Part shown: piece after piece, positions 1-5,832 of the stretch
How positions within the stretch are numbered: the stretch's first letter is position 1
Layout of the letters: every line of letters begins with the position of its first letter
Origin: Methanocorpusculum sp.
GTDB lineage: Archaea > Halobacteriota > Methanomicrobia > Methanomicrobiales > Methanocorpusculaceae
DNA: 9,100 bases
Assembly: GCA_030539595.1 (NCBI GenBank)
Contig: JAUNXW010000059.1
Coordinates: 1 to 9,100 of the forward strand
Direction of reading: 5' to 3'
The notes under the pieces: generated by a model
Database searches by the model: none
What the model was told of the DNA's origin: nothing
Seen by the model: the letters and a program-made list of their open reading frames with translations, nothing else
Made by a program: the position numbers and the translations under genes

Positions 1-60
1 GATTGCCGAGAGATTCGCGTAGATTTGCGGTTCTTTCTTAACCTCATAAATTCCTGTCAA
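1..60 (-). other. Possible 5' end of a minus-strand gene cut by the window edge
   Basis: The minus strand is open from the left edge in two frames. One has an ATG at 46-48 preceded by AGGA about five bases upstream and would begin MRLRKNRKSTRISRQ. The other has a TTG at 58-60 and would begin LTGIYEVKKEPQIYANLSAI, which looks more protein-like. Either would be the next gene downstream of cofE in the same direction. Too little sequence is visible to choose a frame or to exclude plain non-coding DNA, and no family is recognised. Confidence 0.15.
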
Positions 61-69
61 CGCTCTCGC

Positions 70-210
70 GGAGTGATAAACGGAGCGAAGCCCCAAGTTA
101 GTCGAAATAAAACAAAATCAATAAAAAATAGCTAAGTACTGGATAAACAGAACAGAGAGAAGCACAAAATTTAGTCTAAGAAAATTAGTGAAATACTGAT
201 AAAGCGTAAC
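70..210. repeat. Left copy of a dispersed AT-rich intergenic repeat
   Basis: Bases 116-148 are the exact reverse complement of 8648-8680 (33 of 33). The similarity continues outward through a GTTAGTCGAAAT box near 97-108 and an AGCGAAGC box near 84-91, matching the reverse complement of the right-hand units apart from a few substitutions and one inserted base. A second, degenerate part-copy lies at 181-210, where 'aaaattagtgaaatactga' corresponds to the reverse complement of about 8704-8733. The region has no convincing ORF and sits downstream of the cofE stop. The family is not recognised. Confidence 0.8.
164..180. repeat. 17-bp direct repeat, left copy
   Basis: ACAAAATTTAGTCTAAG occurs here and again at 8608-8624 in the same orientation. 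The bases immediately outside each copy (163 versus 8607, 181 versus 8625) differ, so the exact match is 17 bases. Each copy lies just inside, on the gene side of, the inverted 33-base match, 15 bases from it on the left and 23 on the right. Confidence 0.7.
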
Positions 211-213
211 TCC

Positions 214-230
214 TATAAAAAAGAAAAAAA
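214..230 (-). terminator. T-tract terminator after cofE
   Basis: Immediately after the cofE stop codon (TAA at 231-233) the minus strand reads T7-C-T6-ATA. Dense T-tracts without an obligatory hairpin are the usual archaeal intrinsic termination signal. The position directly behind the gene makes this a likely 3' end for the cofE transcript. No stable stem precedes it. Confidence 0.6.
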
Positions 231-995
231 TTATTTTTTCAGCAGTCCCAAGAACAGATCATCTTCGGGCGCTATGAATTCTATTTTTGCGTCTTCCGAT
301 TTGATGAAATCATATCCTCTTACAAGAACTGCTGGAACTCCTTCGTTTGACTCACCCATTAATAACTCAGCAGACGACGCAAGATTGTCTGCTACTGCTC
401 TTCTTGTGACGTGAAGTTCGTGACCGAACAAATCTTTTTTGCCGCGTTCGTCGGTTACAGGTAAAATTCCGGAAACTCCTATCGCAACTCCGCAGACGCC
501 CATTCTCATTGCGTGTGTTCTTGAATCTATTACAAGAACTGCCGTGTCTTTTCCTGTTTTTTCGCGGATTTCATCCCTCAGCCTTTTTGCACTCTCGTCA
601 GCATCTTTTGGGAGCAGAGTTACATATCCGCTCGGTGCGTTTGATTCATCAACTCCCGCGTTGGGCAGATATAAATTTCCGCGTCTTGCAAGGAGATATC
701 CGCAGACACCGCCGACTATTTCATCTGATTCTCTTAGAACAATTTCTGCGAGGCGTTCATCCATTTTGTATTTGCGTCCGTATTCTATTGCTTTTTGGCT
801 TGGAACTATTTCGTTCAGTTTGACAATTCTTCCTTCGGTTGTCGCAAGCGGTGACTCGGCAAAAATAATTATGTCTCCGTCTTCTATTTTTTTTGCGTCT
901 GTATCTTTTAGAGCGGAAATTATTCTGTCGACAAAGTTATCGCCGAATTTAAGCAGTCCGGTTGATATTCCGTAAACGGAAAATGAATAGGGCAT
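231..995 (-). CDS. cofE: Coenzyme F420:L-glutamate ligase
   Basis: CofE adds glutamate residues to F420-0 using GTP, giving F420-1 and F420-2 with a gamma-linked tail, in the cytoplasm. F420 is the deazaflavin hydride carrier of methanogenesis. The 254-residue protein has the usual length of the stand-alone archaeal enzyme. Conserved blocks are visible in order: SPLATTEGRIVKL (48-60), NAGVDESNAP (112-121), DSRTHAMRMGVCGVAIGVSG (157-176), and KKDLFGHELHVTRRAVAD (186-203), followed by the SSAELLMGESNEGVPAVLVRG stretch (207-227). The acidic residues in the NAGVDES and DSR blocks are expected to take part in metal and GTP binding in this family. The ATG at 993-995 gives the family's usual N-terminus. 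No Shine-Dalgarno site precedes it, and a TATA-like site about 30 bases upstream suggests a leaderless or very short-leader mRNA. A 228-base gap separates it from purF, so it is probably transcribed on its own. No truncation is seen. Confidence 0.95.
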   Translation of the reverse strand: MPYSFSVYGISTGLLKFGDNFVDRIISALKDTDAKKIEDGDIIIFAESPLATTEGRIVKLNEIVPSQKAIEYGRKYKMDERLAEIVLRESDEIVGGVCGYLLARRGNLYLPNAGVDESNAPSGYVTLLPKDADESAKRLRDEIREKTGKDTAVLVIDSRTHAMRMGVCGVAIGVSGILPVTDERGKKDLFGHELHVTRRAVADNLASSAELLMGESNEGVPAVLVRGYDFIKSEDAKIEFIAPEDDLFLGLLKK

Positions 996-1021
996 ATTGT
1001 GAATATTGTCTGATTTATTAG

Positions 1022-1027
1022 ATTATA
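1022..1027 (-). promoter_or_regulatory. Weak TATA-like box for cofE
   Basis: The minus strand reads CCTATAATC, centred about 30 bases before the cofE ATG. In archaea transcription starts roughly 22-27 bases after the TATA centre, which would place the start within a few bases of the ATG and fit the missing Shine-Dalgarno site. Other A/T-rich stretches lie in the same gap (near 1100-1107 and 1119-1126), so the choice is tentative. Confidence 0.35.
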
Positions 1028-1131
1028 GGCATTATGCTGCGTTGACACAGTAATTTTTTGCGGGTCAAGCCAGCTTCGTATTATCCGTGTCGTTATTTTT
1101 TATTGACGAGTGGGTCGTATTTTTTCTTTAC

Positions 1132-1159
1132 GTGAAAAAATATGCCTGTCGTTTTTCAC
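1132..1159. repeat. Inverted repeat in the purF-cofE gap
   Basis: GTGAAAAA (1132-1139) and TTTTTCAC (1152-1159) form a perfect 8-bp inverted repeat around a 12-base loop, 65 bases after the purF stop and 137 bases before cofE. It could end the purF transcript, since T-runs also lie at 1193-1197 and near 1160, or be a dyad operator upstream of cofE. The stem is mostly A-T, so a stable hairpin is doubtful. Confidence 0.35.
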
Positions 1160-1223
1160 AAAAATAACACAAACTATCTCAAACCGATTAGTAAAAAGAC
1201 GGATTAACCGCATCTGAAAAAAT

Positions 1224-2630
1224 TTAATCGTCTCTTGAAGAATACGCTTCAACAGCCCTTATATGATGACTTTCTTCCGCCTCACCGTCGATTTTAAGCG
1301 GATACTTTCCAGTAAGGCATCCTAAGCATAAATTGTCTCTCGGCAGTCCTATAGCTTTAATAAGACCGTCAAGCGAGATGTGCGCAAGAGTTGTTGCACA
1401 GATACAGCATCTGACCTCTTCAACGGATTTTTTGCTTGAGATAAGTTCCGTTCTTGTTGGAAAATCCGTTCCCAGATAGCACGGTGAAATAATCGGCGGA
1501 GATGCCACTCGGAAGTGAATCTCTTTAGCTCCGAACTCTTTCACAAGTGAGAGAATCTTTTTTGAAGTTGTTCCCCTCACAATACTGTCATCAACTAAGA
1601 CAACTGACTTATTTGTGATATGACCTCTCACAGGATTAAGCTTCATACGAACTGCTATCTCTCTTTTCTCCTGCGTCGGCATAATAAAAGTTCTGCCCGT
1701 GTATCTGTTTTTAATCAGAGCCTCGCGGAAATGGATTCCGGAAGCTTTTGAAAATCCTGTGGCTGCCGCAGTTCCCGAATCGGGAACAGGAGATACTATA
1801 TCTGCTATTGTCGGAACTTCTCCCGCGAGGAGTTCACCGGTTTTTTGTCTGACCTCGTAAACAGAAACACCGTCTATTATTGAATCAGCTCTTGCGAAGT
1901 ATATGTATTCAAAAACGCAGTGAGCCGGGGAGTCTGCAGTCATCAGAATTTTTGAATAAACTTTGTCTGCCTCAATTTTTACGCTCTCGCCTGGTGCAAC
2001 ATCTCTTACAAATTCAGCATCAACAGTATCGAGTGCCACACTTTCTGAGGCAACGATGTGCCCTGTTTTTGTTTTTCCTATGCAAAGAGGCTTTATTCCA
2101 AGCGGGTCGCGGAAAGCGTAAAGTGTTCCGTCGAAGATAAATATCACAGAGTATGAGCCTCTTGCTTTTCTCATACAGAAACTAATTGCCTCATCTACTG
2201 TATGACCGTCGATTATTTCGTTTGCTATAATTGCGGCGATTACTTCCGTGTCGGATGTCGTTGAGAAAATGTGACCTCTTCCTTCGTATTCGTATCTGAG
2301 TTTTTCCGTGTTTACGAGATTTCCGTTGTGCGCAAGCGACAGCGAATGTCCTCTGAAGAAAAAGTGAAACGGCTGAATATTTTCAGGCTTTGAACCGCCT
2401 GTTGTAGGATATCTTACGTGACCGACACCCACATTTCCTTTGAGTTTTGCCATGACTTCGTCTGTAAATACTTCGGATACGAGCCCGTATCCTTTGTATT
2501 TGTTGACAGTCTCCCCATCATATGTAAATATCCCCGCGCTTTCCTGCCCTCTGTGCTGAAGTGCGTACAGCGCCCAGTATAGGTAGCCTGCGGCTTCTTT
2601 TTTATCTGCTATCCCTGCGATTCCGCACAT
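1224..2630 (-). CDS. purF: Amidophosphoribosyltransferase (glutamine PRPP amidotransferase)
   Basis: PurF makes 5-phosphoribosylamine from PRPP and glutamine, the first committed step of purine synthesis in the cytoplasm. The 468-residue protein has the full two-domain build. The N-terminal Ntn glutaminase begins directly with MCGIAGI, so Cys2 becomes the nucleophile after Met removal. It also shows LQHRGQESAGI (24-34), HVRYPTTG (71-78) and LAHNGNLVN (99-107). The phosphoribosyltransferase half has VPDSGTAAA (282-290), MPTQEKRE (317-324) and the PRPP-binding site VVLVDDSIVRGTTS (343-356) with paired aspartates 347 and 348. Cys238, Cys384, Cys435 and Cys438 match, with a constant offset of two, the four cluster ligands of the Bacillus subtilis enzyme (236, 382, 437 and 440 counting its propeptide differently), so a 4Fe-4S cluster is likely. 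Unlike that enzyme, there is no propeptide ahead of the Cys. A strong TATA box 22 bases before the ATG and no Shine-Dalgarno site indicate a leaderless mRNA. An extra cysteine group (CCIC, 408-411) is of unknown meaning. Confidence 0.97.
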   Translation of the reverse strand: MCGIAGIADKKEAAGYLYWALYALQHRGQESAGIFTYDGETVNKYKGYGLVSEVFTDEVMAKLKGNVGVGHVRYPTTGGSKPENIQPFHFFFRGHSLSLAHNGNLVNTEKLRYEYEGRGHIFSTTSDTEVIAAIIANEIIDGHTVDEAISFCMRKARGSYSVIFIFDGTLYAFRDPLGIKPLCIGKTKTGHIVASESVALDTVDAEFVRDVAPGESVKIEADKVYSKILMTADSPAHCVFEYIYFARADSIIDGVSVYEVRQKTGELLAGEVPTIADIVSPVPDSGTAAATGFSKASGIHFREALIKNRYTGRTFIMPTQEKREIAVRMKLNPVRGHITNKSVVLVDDSIVRGTTSKKILSLVKEFGAKEIHFRVASPPIISPCYLGTDFPTRTELISSKKSVEEVRCCICATTLAHISLDGLIKAIGLPRDNLCLGCLTGKYPLKIDGEAEESHHIRAVEAYSSRDD

Positions 2631-2647
2631 ATTTCTTACAGATTAGT

Positions 2648-2657
2648 TTTTATAAAA
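2648..2657 (-). promoter_or_regulatory. TATA box of purF
   Basis: The minus strand reads ATATTTTATAAAAAC, a close match to the archaeal TATA consensus, centred about 22 bases before the purF ATG. That spacing puts the transcription start at or next to the initiator codon, so the mRNA should be leaderless. The box lies in the 53-base gap between the tRNA gene and purF, so purF need not depend on read-through from upstream. Confidence 0.65.
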
Positions 2658-2683
2658 TATACTCGTTTGTATGAAAACAGTTA

Positions 2684-2757
2684 CGCACCGGTCGGGATTT
2701 GAACCCGAGTCTAAAGCTCCGGAGGCTCCAAGGATATCCTGACTACCCTATCGGTGC
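2684..2757 (-). tRNA. tRNA-Arg (anticodon CCG)
   Basis: The minus strand folds into a full cloverleaf of 74 bases including the discriminator G. The acceptor stem is GCACCGA with CCGGTGC, the anticodon stem GGAGC with GCTTT, the loop CTCCGGA with anticodon CCG (2720-2722), a four-base variable loop, and the T arm TCGGG-TTCAAAT-CCCGA. The anticodon reads the arginine codon CGG. The D arm carries the conserved A14, G18, G19 and A21. The seventh acceptor pair is an A-C mismatch and the first D-stem pair is a G-T wobble. CCA is not encoded, because TAA follows the discriminator, so CCA must be added by the nucleotidyltransferase. No intron is seen. The gene stands between addA and purF with its own TATA box. 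Confidence 0.93.
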
Positions 2758-2785
2758 ATATACCTTACTTTATTGGAGTGGATTG

Positions 2786-2794
2786 TATAAAAAT
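2786..2794 (-). promoter_or_regulatory. TATA box of tRNA-Arg; T-run may also end the addA mRNA
   Basis: The minus strand reads ATTTTTATA, centred about 33 bases before the mature 5' end of the tRNA, leaving room for a leader of a few bases removed by RNase P. It begins only about 15 bases after the addA stop codon. The T-run may therefore serve both as the tRNA promoter and as a termination signal for the addBA operon. The double use is inferred. Confidence 0.55.
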
Positions 2795-2808
2795 AATGGA
2801 GTTATTTT

Positions 2809-5800
2809 TCACAGCACTCTGAAAATACGCTCATCTTCACTTCTACCTCCGACAAAATAAAGATATGCGGGAACACTGCACGATAATATTTCGCTCATAA
2901 TCTCAGAGTACCTTGTGAGCTGCGCAAAATATTCACTCATCAGCTCGTCTGAAATATTTTCGCGGCTGCCCGACTTGTAATCAATAACCGCGTAACTCCC
3001 GTTCTTATACTTAATGAGCCTGTCAATTCTCTTATTCTCATCACCCGCAGAAACAGGCAGTTCACAAAAACTCTCAATAACATCTTTCATCAAAGAGCTA
3101 TCCATAAATCTCTCCAAGTCCTCAGAGAATTCACCGATGCAGTCTGACAAACCGTAACGTATTGCGGTCGCCGAAACATCCGCGCCCGCAAAAATTTCGT
3201 GAAGACAGCTCCCTCTCGCAAGAATATATTCATTCGCCCCCACATCGGCTGCATTAACAACCGCCTCAGTTTTTCTATCTGCCCGAATCTCATCCCACTC
3301 TTCAGGCTCAAAAACAGTGCTGTCCTCAGTTTTTTCTGGTAAACAGCAGCGCTCTGAAATAATTTCTCCGGCATCAATGTCATGGACACCGATAAATGAA
3401 CTTCTGCTGATATTTTCCGAATCGGTCATTGAAACCGCAAGATGATCTCTTGCGCGGGTCATACCCACATAATACAGTCTTCTTAATTCTTCATCTTCAA
3501 ACACTGCGAGTTTTCCTTTAGCCCATTCATTAACAAACGAAGGAATCTTTTTTCTGTCAGGATGCTGCAGAGTAAAAGCTGTTCCGAGATTTTTGTCGAA
3601 ATAAAATCCGCCTTTGTTTCTTTTACCGTTTGCGGCAAACGCGAGGATTACAACCGGATACTCCAGACCTTTTGAGGCGTGAATCGTTAAAATTTTCACG
3701 CGGTCAGAATTATCTATGTCTTCATCTTCCAAGCTGCTCTCTTCCGAAATTTCTTCGTTGATGCAGGTCTCCATCGTCTTAATTAACGACGGCAGCGAAA
3801 CAGCCGAGCCTGATGTTTTTGCGGAAACTATTTCAATAAATTTCATCAGGTTTGCAATTTCATCGTTTCCGGAAGGCAACCCTGAATAAACGCTGATTAT
3901 TCCGCTTGAGCGTATAATCTCGTTAACGAGACCGACAAGCGTCATCTCGTGCGCTAATTTTCTGTAGCGCTTAAGGGACTCAAGAGCGGATTTTATTTGT
4001 GCGTCCTTTGATTTTTCAAGCCTGTCAATAAGGTTCTCTGAGTTTTCAAACGCTGACTTACATAAAGCCGCGTCGGAAATTCCAAAATAAGAAGAACGAA
4101 GCGCACCGTATAAAGAGATATCATCTTCGTGAAATGCTGCGGCTTTCAGAACATTTACAATATCATAAATCTCCTGCGATTTATAAAAGTCCCGACCTTT
4201 GTATTCAATATACGGAACGCCGTATTTTTCAAGAGCGCGTTTTAAAATCTCAAGTTTGGTTCTTGTTCTGAGAAGAATTGCCATGTCGGAAAATTTACTC
4301 GGACGGTTTTTTCCGTTTTCGTAAACCTCAAGCACCCCTGCATTTTCTTTAATCCATGAGGCAATAAGTTCACTTTCCGCCGCGGCATTTTCATCAGCTT
4401 TTGAGCCTTTGATATCCTCGTTTCGCAAAACGGTTACAGAGCCGGTCTCACTTTTTCTTGACGGTTCAATCCGGCTGTATTCTATTTTTGAGTTGTCGAA
4501 GACATCTGAAAAAATATTATTGACGCAATCGATAATTTCCGGAACTGTTCTGAAACTCGTATCAAGCGAAACAGGTTTTGATGAAAACATATTCATCAGC
4601 TCAGAAAATCCCCACGGGTCAGAGCCCCTGAATCCGTAAATTGACTGTTTTACGTCTCCGACAATAAACAGTCTGCCGTTTTCAAAAGAATCTCCGCAGA
4701 TTTTTTTAACAATTCCGGTGAGAATCGGGTCATTGTCCTGAACTTCGTCTACCAAGATGTAGTCGTATCTTTTCCGAAGGGAATCGACCACGTCAGAATT
4801 TTCCATCAGAACCGACGTGTATCTGATTAAGTCGTCAAAGTCAAGGGCTGACGCACGTTCTTTTTCCGATTTAATTCTGCGGCAAACCTCAGAAACAGTC
4901 TCTGCGAAAGCGTTCAGAACAGAAAACTCAAACTCAAGATATTTTCCGCTGAGCAGCTCGGCATCATAAATATTGATACCCTTCTGGCAGTCGATGAAAT
5001 AATTCAGCAGCTCAAGAGGAATTTCATGATTATTTTTGATGTTCTCTTTTTTCATCTGAATCTTAAGTTTGTTCAGAGCCGAAACAATTTCGGATAAACC
5101 CTCTGCTTGAATTAATTCATTGTATGCCGCAAGCCTCTTTTTAATTGCCGAACTCTCTCTTGCCTCGGCTCTTTCAAAATAATCCATCAGCTCACTGATT
5201 TTTTTATCCTCAAGAATCGACTTGCGCATCTGAATTACTGCGCGGTCGCGTGCATCTCTCCATTCTTTCGAAACCGCTTCGGGATTATTTTTCAGCTTTT
5301 CAAACCACGGGCGGCAGTCATCCCATTTTGGAATAACTGCATTGAACCCCTCCTTAATTGTTTTCTGCGCAAGGTGACGGTATAAGTGAATTACGGACTC
5401 TCTCAAAAACTCGGGCGGGTTTTTCAAAACTTCGTTTACAGTGTTGTTGACAAGTTCGGATTTGTCAAGGTCGTCCATTATTGAAAACCCGGGTTCTATT
5501 CCCGCTTCAATAGGATATTCCTTCAGAAGCGAAGCGCAAAATCCGTGAAATGTACTTATTGAACATTTATGGATATTTTCGAGAACCTCTTTGAACTCGC
5601 CCGTTATTGAATACTCTCCTCTAATCTCGCGCTCAATTTTTTCCCGCATCTCAGCCGCGGCTTTATCCGTATACGTCAGAGCAAGAATTTTTCCTGCGTC
5701 AATGTGTCCTGTTCTCAAAGACTCAATGTATCTTTTCGTCAGAATGAATGTTTTTCCCGTTCCCGCACTTGCCGTGACGCAGACGCTTTTAGTCATATCA

Positions 5801-5832
5801 AGCGCGAGTTTCTGAGTTTCCGTCGGATTCAT
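2809..5832 (-). CDS. addA: AddA-like UvrD/RecB-family helicase-nuclease
   Basis: This 1007-residue protein is predicted to be the motor and one nuclease of an AddAB-type enzyme that unwinds and degrades double-strand DNA ends to prepare recombination. Superfamily 1A helicase motifs appear in order: Q motif TETQKLA (4-10), Walker A ASAGTGKT (21-28), Ia ALTYTDKAAAEM (51-62), Ib STFHGFC (93-99), Walker B ILVDEVQDND (359-368), III VGDVKQSIYGFRGSD (391-405), IV DTSFRTVPE (424-432), V LTIHASKGLEYPVV (715-728) and VI LRRLYYVGMTRARDHL (783-798). The C-terminal RecB-type nuclease has His878 (GSCLHEIF), Asp937 (RIDRL), Asp951 and Lys953 (VIDYKSG), and Gln971 with Tyr975 (QLTRY), so it looks catalytically complete. 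It is shorter than typical bacterial AddA (around 1200 residues). The ATG overlaps the addB stop as ATGA, and GAGGAGG lies seven bases upstream, so translation is coupled. It could be named a generic UvrD/RecB-like exonuclease V beta subunit, but the partner supports AddA. Confidence 0.88.
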   Translation of the reverse strand: MNPTETQKLALDMTKSVCVTASAGTGKTFILTKRYIESLRTGHIDAGKILALTYTDKAAAEMREKIEREIRGEYSITGEFKEVLENIHKCSISTFHGFCASLLKEYPIEAGIEPGFSIMDDLDKSELVNNTVNEVLKNPPEFLRESVIHLYRHLAQKTIKEGFNAVIPKWDDCRPWFEKLKNNPEAVSKEWRDARDRAVIQMRKSILEDKKISELMDYFERAEARESSAIKKRLAAYNELIQAEGLSEIVSALNKLKIQMKKENIKNNHEIPLELLNYFIDCQKGINIYDAELLSGKYLEFEFSVLNAFAETVSEVCRRIKSEKERASALDFDDLIRYTSVLMENSDVVDSLRKRYDYILVDEVQDNDPILTGIVKKICGDSFENGRLFIVGDVKQSIYGFRGSDPWGFSELMNMFSSKPVSLDTSFRTVPEIIDCVNNIFSDVFDNSKIEYSRIEPSRKSETGSVTVLRNEDIKGSKADENAAAESELIASWIKENAGVLEVYENGKNRPSKFSDMAILLRTRTKLEILKRALEKYGVPYIEYKGRDFYKSQEIYDIVNVLKAAAFHEDDISLYGALRSSYFGISDAALCKSAFENSENLIDRLEKSKDAQIKSALESLKRYRKLAHEMTLVGLVNEIIRSSGIISVYSGLPSGNDEIANLMKFIEIVSAKTSGSAVSLPSLIKTMETCINEEISEESSLEDEDIDNSDRVKILTIHASKGLEYPVVILAFAANGKRNKGGFYFDKNLGTAFTLQHPDRKKIPSFVNEWAKGKLAVFEDEELRRLYYVGMTRARDHLAVSMTDSENISRSSFIGVHDIDAGEIISERCCLPEKTEDSTVFEPEEWDEIRADRKTEAVVNAADVGANEYILARGSCLHEIFAGADVSATAIRYGLSDCIGEFSEDLERFMDSSLMKDVIESFCELPVSAGDENKRIDRLIKYKNGSYAVIDYKSGSRENISDELMSEYFAQLTRYSEIMSEILSCSVPAYLYFVGGRSEDERIFRVL

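Noticed and set aside
439..975. 178-codon open frame on the plus strand opposite cofE
   Set aside because: It lies wholly antisense to a clearly conserved cofE, has no recognisable domain and no start signal. It arises from codon bias of the real gene.
1880..2140. 86-codon plus-strand frame opposite purF
   Set aside because: It is antisense to the conserved middle of PurF and has no independent support.
2684..2757. tRNA-Arg as an integration site
   Set aside because: No second copy of the tRNA 3' end was seen in the window and no integrase gene is present.
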